Source of the DNA: Galbibacter mesophilus | GTDB lineage: Bacteria > Bacteroidota > Bacteroidia > Flavobacteriales > Flavobacteriaceae | Assembly: GCF_023721415.1 (NCBI RefSeq) | Contig: NZ_JAMQVC010000001.1 | Coordinates: 62,001 to 126,000, forward strand | DNA length: 64,000 nt | Direction: 5' to 3' | Shown: piece after piece, positions 16,383 through 25,474 of the stretch | Layout of the letters: every line of letters begins with the position of its first letter | Numbering within the stretch: the stretch's first letter is position 1 | Notes under the pieces: generated by a model | The model's database searches: none | What the model was told of the DNA's origin: nothing | What the model saw: only the letters and a program-made list of their open reading frames with translations | Program-made: the position numbers and the translations under genes

Positions 16383-17651
16383 TTATTTTCTAGACGTATC
16401 CCGAGGCTTAATAATCATTCGGAACGATTGGTCTTTACTGAAGTAATATCCTATCCAATCGTAAAGCGCACGAAGTCGGTTTTTGTAATTCACCAAAGAC
16501 ATAATATGAACGAAAATCCAAATAAACCACGCTGGAAATCCTTTTAAAAAGAAGCGCTCATTCGGTCCGTCGGTAACAGCTTTATTCCGCCCGATAATAG
16601 CCATAGAACCTTTATCACTATAATTAAATGGTTGCCATTGACCTTCTTTCTTTTTTAAATTTTCACCAAGATTATCTGCCATTTGAATCGCTACTTGCGC
16701 CACTTGTGGGTGTCCGTCCGGATATTTGGCATCACCTTCTAAAAGGGCTGTATCGCCCACGGCATAAATATTATCATAACCCTTCACCTTATTAAAAGCA
16801 TCCGTTACTAAGCGGCGACCGCGACCGTAATCTTCTTTTTTAAATCCGTCGAAAACTTTAGCGGAAACCCCTGCAGCCCAAATCAAATTTTTAGAAGCGA
16901 TGGTAGTTCCGTCAGACAAGAATACTACCCCGTCTTCAAAATCTTTTACTAACGTATTCAATTTTACTTTTACGCCCAATCCTTCCAATTTTCTTTTGGT
17001 GTATTGTTGCGTTTTTTCCGACATGGATGCCAATACTGCATCCAATCCGTCCAGCAAGTAAATTTCACCTAAATCGTCTTTAATAAGTTCGGGGTAATCC
17101 TTCATTATAATATGCTTGCGCATTTCTGCCAAAATACCAGAAAGCTCCACTCCTGTCGGTCCGGCGCCGGCAATTACAAAAGACAGCAGTTTTTTTCTGT
17201 GCAATGGGTCTTCTACCCGTGTAGCTCTTTCCAAACGGGTAAATACCAAATTTCGTAACGCCAATGCATCACCAATGGTTTTCATGGGCAATGCATCTCT
17301 TTCTATATTTTCGTTTCCAAAGAAATTGGTTTCCGTTCCTGTTGCCATGATTAAAATATCATACTGAACCTCACCATTGCTTAGAATAATTTTATTTTCT
17401 GAAGGAACCACCTTTTGCAGCGCACCTAAACGAAATCTTACATTGTTTTTTCCCCTCAATATTTTTCTAAAAGGATAACTAATAGCGGAAGGTTCCATAA
17501 AACCGGAAGCCACTTGATACAGTAAAGGCGGGAAAAAATTATAATTATTTAAATCTACAAGAACCACATCGTAGGCGCTGGAATCTTTAAGCTGACTTAC
17601 CAATTCGATACCGGCAAAACCACCTCCTACAATCACAATTTTCTTTTTCAT
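16383..17651 (-). CDS. ndh: Type II NADH dehydrogenase / FAD-dependent oxidoreductase
   Basis: This is probably a non-proton-pumping NADH:quinone oxidoreductase. An FAD-binding Rossmann motif GGGFAG lies at residues 8-13 and a second dinucleotide motif GAGPTGVELSG near 165 for NADH. AVGD (in NIYAVGDTALLEG) near 300 contacts FAD. The last 60 residues (KGFPAWFIWIFVHIMSLVNY onward) are an amphipathic, tryptophan-rich membrane anchor typical of bacterial NDH-2. Length is 422 residues. It stands alone, convergent with the PepSY gene. A -7-like element TAACTTTG lies at 17717-17710 on the minus strand. Confidence 0.9.
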   Translation of the reverse strand: MKKKIVIVGGGFAGIELVSQLKDSSAYDVVLVDLNNYNFFPPLLYQVASGFMEPSAISYPFRKILRGKNNVRFRLGALQKVVPSENKIILSNGEVQYDILIMATGTETNFFGNENIERDALPMKTIGDALALRNLVFTRLERATRVEDPLHRKKLLSFVIAGAGPTGVELSGILAEMRKHIIMKDYPELIKDDLGEIYLLDGLDAVLASMSEKTQQYTKRKLEGLGVKVKLNTLVKDFEDGVVFLSDGTTIASKNLIWAAGVSAKVFDGFKKEDYGRGRRLVTDAFNKVKGYDNIYAVGDTALLEGDAKYPDGHPQVAQVAIQMADNLGENLKKKEGQWQPFNYSDKGSMAIIGRNKAVTDGPNERFFLKGFPAWFIWIFVHIMSLVNYKNRLRALYDWIGYYFSKDQSFRMIIKPRDTSRK

Positions 17652-17890
17652 TACAGGGCTTTAATTTTTTGAGGTTGCCAGGTTTTATTTCAGAAAAAAC
17701 CTTATTCTTCAAAGTTATTATAATCTACTGAGGAAAAAGATAATCTGGGACAAGAAATTTGTTATTTACCATCCATTTTCATCAATCCATTTAAAGAAAT
17801 ACTCTATTTTTTCAAAGATGAATTTTGCAAATACTTTTTACTTTCAGTTTTATATTGAAGAACCAGCACAAACATCTTTATATTTACCGA

Positions 17891-18280
17891 ATGGAAATCG
17901 TTAACTTACATCATATCGCCATTATTTGCTCAAATTATGAGGTATCAAAACAGTTTTACACCGAGATTTTAGGTTTTACCATAGAAAATGAAGTATATCG
18001 TGAAGAGAGGCAATCTTACAAGCTGGACCTTTCCCTCAACGGAACTTATTTAATCGAGCTTTTCTCTTTTCCTAATCCGCCCAAAAGACCTACGCGACCA
18101 GAAGCCACAGGGTTAAGGCACCTTGCCTTTGGTGTAAAGAATATTGAAAAGGAAATTTCTTACCTAAACACCAAAAACATCACTACCGAACCCATTCGTA
18201 GAGATGAACACACTGGTAAAAAGTTCACTTTCTTTGAAGACCCAGACCGTTTACCCATTGAACTATACGAAGCGGAATAG
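17891..18280 (+). CDS. VOC-family (glyoxalase I-like) protein
   Basis: This is a small metal-dependent protein of the glyoxalase/bleomycin-resistance/dioxygenase superfamily. I place the start at ATG 17891, giving 129 residues, because the frame upstream (from 17825) encodes a sequence unlike the family and MEIVNLHHIAIICSNYEVS is the normal N terminus. Two beta-alpha-beta-beta-beta modules are seen, with candidate metal ligands His (LHHIAI), Glu (YLIELFSF), His (LRHLAFG) and Glu (PIELYE), the pattern of the YaeR/SMU1112c-like group. The substrate is unknown. It is a single-gene unit. Confidence 0.85.
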   Translation: MEIVNLHHIAIICSNYEVSKQFYTEILGFTIENEVYREERQSYKLDLSLNGTYLIELFSFPNPPKRPTRPEATGLRHLAFGVKNIEKEISYLNTKNITTEPIRRDEHTGKKFTFFEDPDRLPIELYEAE

Positions 18281-18408
18281 CGTCTTTTATCAATCACATC
18301 GGTTGTATTTCAGGTCCTTTTTCAATTTTGCTTTTTTGAATCTGTCTATTTTATCGTCTCACATTAAATAGCTATTTTAGATAGCAAAATGTAAGACTGT
18401 TAATATCC

Positions 18409-19212
18409 ATGAAGCTATACACTACAGTTCCGCTATTCATAAAAGTAGCTTTATGCATATTTATTGCAACAGTAAATGCATTCTCTTGTTTTTCCCAAAA
18501 CGACAGCATAGTAGACCATGATATAACCAGTCAGATTTGGGTGGATTTTAGACCTTCGTGGAAACTTAGCGAAAGAACAACGCTTAATACCATTGTAAGC
18601 TATAGAAGATATGAGCCGAAATCAAATCAGAATTTCGTTACTCGGGCTGAAGCCGTTTATGAGCTTAAAGAACTAAATTTAAAAAACCTTCGGTTTAACC
18701 ATGCTTTGGCTGGTGGAGTTTCCTATTTTATAATTGATAACTTCAACGCAACCAATGCCTTTGAGTACCGCCTTCATCAGGGATACAAATTAAGCTTCAA
18801 ACCCACCAATCGTACGCACTTTAAACAATATCTCCGGCTGGAAGAACGTTTCACCAATTTATTCCGAAGTAACAGTTCATTCGGACTTCGGCTACGCTAT
18901 CGCATAAGAGGAATTATCAATTTGGAAGGATTAATTTTTAACGGACAAAGGGGCTTTTATATCCCAACCGACCTAGAATTCTTTTTCAACATTAAAAAAT
19001 CCAAACAAATTAATGACGTAATCCGCCTTTCCCCAGGCATAGGCTATGTGGTAGACCCAAGCTTTAAAGTTCAATTTAATGTTGGCTATCATTACACGAG
19101 ACAAGAGTTTGATGAGCTTATTCGAACCAACGACATTATTTTTCAATTACGTGCCTACAAAACTTTCCCTTTAAAAAGAGCTTCGGAACTTCACCCTGTT
19201 GAAGTTGAATAG
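18409..19212 (+). CDS. DUF2490 domain outer-membrane beta-barrel protein
   Basis: This 267-residue protein starts with an N-terminal signal sequence (cleavage probably after NAFSCFSQ, about residue 29) followed by alternating hydrophobic/polar strands typical of a small barrel. The WVDFRPSWKLSERTTLNTIVSYRRYEP start of the mature part and the LRLRYRI and GIGYVVDPSFKVQFNVGYHY strands fit the DUF2490 family. Its function is unknown. The next gene's promoter begins about 35 nt beyond its stop codon. Confidence 0.72.
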   Translation: MKLYTTVPLFIKVALCIFIATVNAFSCFSQNDSIVDHDITSQIWVDFRPSWKLSERTTLNTIVSYRRYEPKSNQNFVTRAEAVYELKELNLKNLRFNHALAGGVSYFIIDNFNATNAFEYRLHQGYKLSFKPTNRTHFKQYLRLEERFTNLFRSNSSFGLRLRYRIRGIINLEGLIFNGQRGFYIPTDLEFFFNIKKSKQINDVIRLSPGIGYVVDPSFKVQFNVGYHYTRQEFDELIRTNDIIFQLRAYKTFPLKRASELHPVEVE

Positions 19213-19246
19213 TTATTTTTTACAATTTCTAAACAATAAGTCAAGA

Positions 19247-19279
19247 TTGCACTCGTTAGCAGTAAAAAACCTAACTTTG
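19247..19279 (+). promoter_or_regulatory. Promoter of the coiled-coil membrane protein gene
   Basis: TTG at 19247-19249 and a perfect TAACTTTG at 19272-19279 are 22 nt apart. Because transcription would start near 19286, the upstream in-frame start at 19199 is excluded and ATG 19313 is preferred. Confidence 0.5.
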
Positions 19280-19312
19280 CAAATCCCAAATTTAATTTTT
19301 AACGAATTGAAG

Positions 19313-19927
19313 ATGACCAGAAAGACTATTTTAACAGCAACCGTATTATTTCTTTTAACTGTTTTTTCCGTAAAGGCCCAAGAGGAGGATGAAAACAAAT
19401 TATCCTTAACGGAAGGAACTATTGACAATCAGTTTGAATACATTTTTGAAAAAGCCAACAACTATCAAGATTATAAGGTGGTAAAAAGAAATTGGCTCTT
19501 GCTTTTGAAGAAAAACACGTTGGATTCTGTAGCTAGATTAGAAAACGAACTTGCTTCTTCTGAAGAACTCACAACTACTCAAAGAGCAAAAATAGACAGC
19601 CTTAACAAGCAGTTGGCGTCCACCAACCAGCAGCTATCCCGAGTTACCGAGGAAAAAGATAGTATTTCCTTTTTCGGAGCACTTATCAACAAGCCTGCTT
19701 ACAAAGGAATTATGTGGGGCATCGTTGCCCTACTTGCGCTTATTCTCGCTTTATTTGTCTATAAGTTTAGAAATGCTAATGCGATAACACAAGACGCAAG
19801 AAAATCTTTGGCAGAACTGGAAGAAGAATATGAAGAACACCGAAGAAAAGCCTTAGAAAGGGAACAAAAAGCTAGAAGACAATTACAGGACGAAATAAAC
19901 AAACAGAAATTGGCAAAGTCCAAATAA
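19313..19927 (+). CDS. Signal-peptide protein with coiled coil and one membrane helix
   Basis: I do not recognise a named family with confidence. From ATG 19313 the protein is 204 residues. It has a signal peptide MTRKTILTATVLFLLTVFSV ending at KAQ, a periplasmic part with an ASTNQQLSRVTEE coiled coil (about 80-115), one membrane helix GIMWGIVALLALILALFVY (about 130-150), and a highly charged C-terminal coiled coil rich in Glu, Arg and Lys. It resembles proteins annotated in flavobacteria as hypothetical next to DUF748 and trmD. An earlier start at 19199 is rejected because of the promoter at 19247-19279. A strong terminator follows. Confidence 0.75.
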   Translation: MTRKTILTATVLFLLTVFSVKAQEEDENKLSLTEGTIDNQFEYIFEKANNYQDYKVVKRNWLLLLKKNTLDSVARLENELASSEELTTTQRAKIDSLNKQLASTNQQLSRVTEEKDSISFFGALINKPAYKGIMWGIVALLALILALFVYKFRNANAITQDARKSLAELEEEYEEHRRKALEREQKARRQLQDEINKQKLAKSK

Positions 19928-19953
19928 GGATAATTGACTTTTTTATGATTTTA

Positions 19954-19983
19954 TTAAACTCCCCATTTGGGGAGTTTTTTTAT
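19954..19983 (+). terminator. Intrinsic terminator
   Basis: Arms AAACTCCCC (19956-19964) and GGGGAGTTT (19969-19977) enclose the 4-nt loop ATTT, with T residues continuing to 19981. It ends the transcript of the preceding coiled-coil protein. It overlaps the frame upstream of the DUF748 gene, which argues against the longer start there. Confidence 0.9.
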
Positions 19984-20005
19984 ATTACTCCTTAAAACCC
20001 TATCA

Positions 20006-21106
20006 ATGAGAAAAAGAAAGAAGGCCTCCTATACCATTCTAATAATTATAGCGGTGCTACTAATTATTCGGCTCATCCTCCCTTATGCTGTAAAAAGGTA
20101 TGTTAACAACACTTTACAAAATATCCCAGGCTACTGGGGAAGCGTTGACGATATCGACCTTAACTTTTATCGCGGAGCTTACGTAATCCATAAATTGAAA
20201 TTAGACAAGGTGAACGGTGAAAGCAACATTCCGTTCTTGGATTTTGAAAAGTCGGATATTTCACTTCAATGGAGTTCTCTTTTTGACGGAAAAATAGTGA
20301 GCGAAATTAAGCTTCATAGACCCAAAATCACCTATGTTTTTGAAGAGCAAGCAAAGGACTCCGCAGGACCTACCAATGAAGATTGGAGCAAAGCACTTAC
20401 TGACCTTGTTCCTATAGACATTAACGAACTAACAGTTACCAATGGAAAAGTAGGTTTTATTCAGTTCAATAAAAGTCCGGACGTAGATTTGTTTATCGAT
20501 CAGATCGATTTGCGCGCCACAAACCTTCGAAATGTAGTAAATCAAGAAGAAAAACTACCGTCTTCAGTGCATTTAACGGCCGTAAGTATCGGACAAGGAA
20601 ATGTAAGCCTCGACGGAGAAATGGACTTGGTAAAACAGGTACCGGATATTGATTTCAATTTTTCTTTAGAGAATGCAGATGTTAAAGCGCTGAATTCATT
20701 TACACTTGCTTACGCCGGCTTTGATTTTGAAAAAGGAAATTTCGATTTGTTTAGTGAAGTTGCCATAAAAGACGGATACCTAAAAGGTTATTTCAAGCCT
20801 ATTTTAACAGATACCAAAATAGTAGATGACTTCGGAAAGGAAGACAGCGATATTTTTAAAAAAGCTTGGGAAGGCTTTGTTGGTTTCTTCAAATTTATCT
20901 TTAAGAACCAAAAAGAAGACAGCCTAGCCACTAAAATACCAGTTGAAGGTGACTTAAACAATGTTGGCTCAAATATTTTCACTACTATTGTGGGCATTTT
21001 TAAAAATGCCTTTATTGAAGCTTACAAAGGCGAAGTAGATGGAACTATTAAGTTTCATGATGCCAGCAAGGAGTCCAAGGAAAAGGAAGAAAATACAGAA
21101 AAATAA
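20006..21106 (+). CDS. AsmA-like DUF748 protein with N-terminal membrane anchor
   Basis: The start at ATG 20006 gives 366 residues; the longer frame from 19967 begins inside a terminator and is rejected. After MRKRKKAS comes one membrane helix (about residues 8-26). The rest is a periplasmic, beta-rich domain containing GSVDDIDLNFYRGAYVIHKLKL, typical of DUF748/AsmA-like proteins thought to shape lipid traffic or the outer membrane. A region near 270-310 (DIFKKAWEGFVGFFKFIFKN) is strongly amphipathic. The C-terminal tail is lysine- and glutamate-rich. It is upstream of trmD by 21 nt and probably cotranscribed. Confidence 0.78.
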   Translation: MRKRKKASYTILIIIAVLLIIRLILPYAVKRYVNNTLQNIPGYWGSVDDIDLNFYRGAYVIHKLKLDKVNGESNIPFLDFEKSDISLQWSSLFDGKIVSEIKLHRPKITYVFEEQAKDSAGPTNEDWSKALTDLVPIDINELTVTNGKVGFIQFNKSPDVDLFIDQIDLRATNLRNVVNQEEKLPSSVHLTAVSIGQGNVSLDGEMDLVKQVPDIDFNFSLENADVKALNSFTLAYAGFDFEKGNFDLFSEVAIKDGYLKGYFKPILTDTKIVDDFGKEDSDIFKKAWEGFVGFFKFIFKNQKEDSLATKIPVEGDLNNVGSNIFTTIVGIFKNAFIEAYKGEVDGTIKFHDASKESKEKEENTEK

Positions 21107-21127
21107 ACAGAATTAAGACCGTTTGCC

Positions 21128-21805
21128 ATGCGAATTGATATCATAACCGTACTCCCCGATTTAATGAAAAGTCCGTTTGAAGGCTCAATTATGAAACGCG
21201 CTATTGAAAAAGGACATGTAGAAGTTCATTTTCATAATTTAAGGGACTACACCACCAACAACTACAAAACGGTAGACGACTATCAATTTGGTGGTGGCGC
21301 TGGTATGGTTATGTTGATAGAACCTATTGATAAATGTATCAGCGAACTAAAAGCACAACGGGAATATGATGAAGTAATTTACATGACTCCCGATGGCGAA
21401 ACTCTAAACCAGAACATCGCTAACCAATTATCTTTAAAAGGAAATTTAATAATTCTTTGTGGGCATTACAAAGGTGTAGACCAAAGGGTCAGGGATTTGT
21501 TTGTTACAAGGGAAATTTCAATTGGCGACTATGTGCTTTCTGGCGGGGAATTAGGCGCCGCAGTCCTTTGCGATGCTATAATAAGATTAGTACCTGGCGT
21601 TTTAAATGACGAAACCTCCGCCTTAACAGATTCTTTTCAGGATAATTTACTTGCACCTCCTGTTTACACAAGGCCAGCCGACTATAAAGGTCATAAAGTA
21701 CCCGAAATTTTATTAAGCGGTAACTTCCCTAAAATTGAACAATGGCGGGAAGACCAAGCCTATGAACGCACCAAAAAACGCAGACCGGATTTATTGGGAG
21801 AGTAA
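21128..21805 (+). CDS. trmD: tRNA (guanine37-N1)-methyltransferase
   Basis: TrmD methylates G37 next to the anticodon of tRNAs reading CNN codons and prevents frameshifting. The 225-residue SPOUT protein starts with the conserved [12 protein letters not shown]. It has the [10 protein letters not shown] loop near 52-61, [12 protein letters not shown] near 113 and [14 protein letters not shown] near 133, the deep trefoil knot that binds S-adenosylmethionine. As in many bacteria it lies before rplS, but here 381 nt of spacer and an independent promoter separate the two. Confidence 0.97.
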   Translation: MRIDIITVLPDLMKSPFEGSIMKRAIEKGHVEVHFHNLRDYTTNNYKTVDDYQFGGGAGMVMLIEPIDKCISELKAQREYDEVIYMTPDGETLNQNIANQLSLKGNLIILCGHYKGVDQRVRDLFVTREISIGDYVLSGGELGAAVLCDAIIRLVPGVLNDETSALTDSFQDNLLAPPVYTRPADYKGHKVPEILLSGNFPKIEQWREDQAYERTKKRRPDLLGE

Positions 21806-22082
21806 GTTATCTGGGTGTTGGATTTTAGGTGTTGGAAGCTGTAGGCTTTAGGCGGTAAGGAGTAGGCGGTAACTTATCGAACAAAAAAACTTTGAAACTG
21901 GCCACTGAATACTTTGAACCCTTGACCTTAAACTTACGATTTTGGGTATTGGGAATTTAATCCTAAATCTTGCATCATGGCTCTTGGCTCGTGATTCTTA
22001 AATCTTGATTCTAAAAATTGTATCTAAAAGCAACTTTACTGAATAAAATTCCATGTGGTATCAATAAAAAACATGCAAAAGA
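21806..22082. other. Low-complexity, gene-free spacer between trmD and rplS
   Basis: The stretch is a run of short degenerate words (variants of TTTAGGCGGTAAGGAGTAGG, CTTTGAACC, CTTGACC, CTTAAAC, TCTTGATTCT). I see no ORF, hairpin or RNA gene in it. Similar word-like spacers occur at 7600-7725 and 11440-11560. Confidence 0.5.
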
Positions 22083-22112
22083 TTGGAAATTAAGGAATAA
22101 TAATTAATTTTG
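22083..22112 (+). promoter_or_regulatory. Promoter of rplS
   Basis: TTG at 22083-22085 and a perfect TAATTTTG at 22105-22112 with a 19-nt spacer give one of the best matches to the Bacteroidetes consensus in the window. The resulting leader is about 70 nt. Confidence 0.7.
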
Positions 22113-22186
22113 CACCCTATTTCAGGTTAACCTCTGACGAAACTCGTGTATGTTAGCGTGAATCAACACTTTATAAATATAGCACA

Positions 22187-22537
22187 ATGGAAGCTTTAGT
22201 AAAATTTGTACAAGACGAATTTGTAGAAAAGAAAGAATTCCCTCAGTTTTCTGCAGGAGATACTATCACTGTTTACTACGAAATTAAAGAAGGTGAGAAA
22301 ACACGTACTCAGTTCTTTAGAGGAGTTGTAATTCAAAGAAGAGGTACTGGTACTTCAGAAACCTTTACTATTAGAAAAATGTCTGGAACTGTGGGCGTAG
22401 AAAGAATTTTCCCAATCAACATGCCAGCATTGCAAAAAGTTGAGATTAACAAAAGAGGTAAAGTACGTAGAGCACGTATATTCTACTTCAGAGGTCTTAC
22501 TGGTAAAAAAGCTAGAATCAAAGAGGTTAGATCATAA
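22187..22537 (+). CDS. rplS: 50S ribosomal protein L19
   Basis: L19 lies at the interface of the ribosomal subunits. The 116-residue sequence has the normal domain order, with FSAGDTITVYYEIKEGEKTRTQFFRGVVIQRRG (SH3-like barrel), the GVERIFPINMP block and the basic tail RRARIFYFRGLTGKKARIKE. It is a single gene with its own promoter and a strong terminator directly downstream. Confidence 0.98.
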   Translation: MEALVKFVQDEFVEKKEFPQFSAGDTITVYYEIKEGEKTRTQFFRGVVIQRRGTGTSETFTIRKMSGTVGVERIFPINMPALQKVEINKRGKVRRARIFYFRGLTGKKARIKEVRS

Positions 22538-22556
22538 CCCTTTTACCATAAACACA

Positions 22557-22587
22557 CAAAAAGCCCGCTATTCGCGGGCTTTTTTAG
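22557..22587 (+). terminator. Intrinsic terminator of rplS
   Basis: Arms AAAAAGCCCGC (22558-22568) and GCGGGCTTTTT (22574-22584) form a tight 11-bp hairpin followed by T residues, 20 nt after the rplS stop. Confidence 0.93.
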
Positions 22588-22709
22588 TTATCAACAATTG
22601 TTAATAACGTCAGTTCGTAACTTGTTGATTACTAATCCGTTGAAAAATTGCTTTCAAGACACTTATTCCCTATATTTACAATAAGAAACTTTAAAAAAGT
22701 TCTTATACA

Positions 22710-22717
22710 TAGTTTTG
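22710..22717 (+). promoter_or_regulatory. -7 element (TAGTTTTG) of the candidate non-coding RNA
   Basis: A perfect TAnnTTTG box lies 125 nt beyond the rplS terminator. No clear TTG lies about 19-21 nt upstream, so promoter strength is uncertain. Confidence 0.45.
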
Positions 22718-23036
22718 TTTTTATAAGGTCTCGATAGTTTTTACAGCTAAGCGCTTTAAAAATTGACAGAAAGTTTGAATTTAACTTTAAACAGTTAGAT
22801 CAGTGCCGAAAAAATTGAAACCGAGTGTTTTAAATTTGAGTAGGAAGTAAAAACAAAATTGAAACATCCCGTTAGGTCTTGATTACATTATTGAGAAAAC
22901 GATTAAGATGTTTCATTGAAATAGCCATTTACAAGTAGTGGGATTTCTTTACAGAAAACACGAAAGTTTATAAAGCTATTTCAGAAAAAGCCATATCAAA
23001 ACATTCGTTGTATTGATATGGCTTTTGTCGTTTTAT
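22718..23036 (+). ncRNA. Candidate structured non-coding RNA between rplS and icd
   Basis: This interval has transcription signals but no reading frame. A perfect -7 element TAGTTTTG lies at 22710-22717. A strong 14-bp terminator hairpin closes the unit at 22986-23026. Inside are two perfect long-range stems: TGAAACATC (22860-22868) with GATGTTTCA (22907-22915), and GAAATAGC (22918-22925) with GCTATTTC (22975-22982). These three helices follow each other directly, as in a folded RNA of about 300 nt. I see no match to tmRNA, RNase P RNA or SRP RNA. It could instead be a decayed gene or an mRNA leader ending before icd. Confidence 0.5.
22986..23036 (+). terminator. Strong hairpin terminator ahead of icd
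   Basis: Perfect 14-bp arms AAAAGCCATATCAA (22986-22999) and TTGATATGGCTTTT (23013-23026) are followed by GTCGTTTTAT. No protein-coding gene lies upstream of it on this strand back to rplS, which already has its own terminator. Confidence 0.85.
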
Positions 23037-23091
23037 CACTATTTTAAGACAATTGGTTAACTTTCTATTACTCTAAAACTGTTTTAAATTG

Positions 23092-23099
23092 TATATTTG
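23092..23099 (+). promoter_or_regulatory. -7 promoter element (TATATTTG) of icd
   Basis: A perfect -7 box lies 33 nt before the icd start codon and after the terminator at 22986-23036, so icd is transcribed on its own. Confidence 0.55.
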
Positions 23100-23132
23100 C
23101 GCAGTTTAATTTAAAATTAGTTCTTCAAATAA

Positions 23133-25358
<2,226 letters not shown>

Positions 25359-25379
25359 GTAGAATACCATCATATATTG

Positions 25380-25408
25380 AAAGGCCCCCACTATTGGGGG
25401 CTTTTGTT
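25380..25408 (+). terminator. Intrinsic terminator of icd
   Basis: AAGGCCCCC (25381-25389) pairs with GGGGGCTTTT (25396-25405), with one bulge, 22 nt after the icd stop codon. Confidence 0.85.
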
Positions 25409-25474
25409 ATTTTAATACTAAAGTTACCCGTATTTATATAAATCCCCTTATTTTTAATCAAAAAAAGAAAAAGA

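Noticed and set aside
16116-16547. 143-codon plus-strand frame across the ends of the PepSY and NDH-2 genes
   Set aside because: It overlaps two well-supported genes in other frames and shows no motif.
19967-20005. Upstream start for the DUF748 protein
   Set aside because: These codons fall inside the preceding intrinsic terminator; ATG 20006 gives a normal membrane-anchor N terminus.
22586-22609. Palindrome GTTATCAACAATTGTTAATAAC as a possible replication-origin DnaA box
   Set aside because: TTATCAACA differs from the DnaA consensus by one base, and its partner by two. No cluster of boxes, AT-rich unwinding region or dnaA/dnaN neighbour is present.
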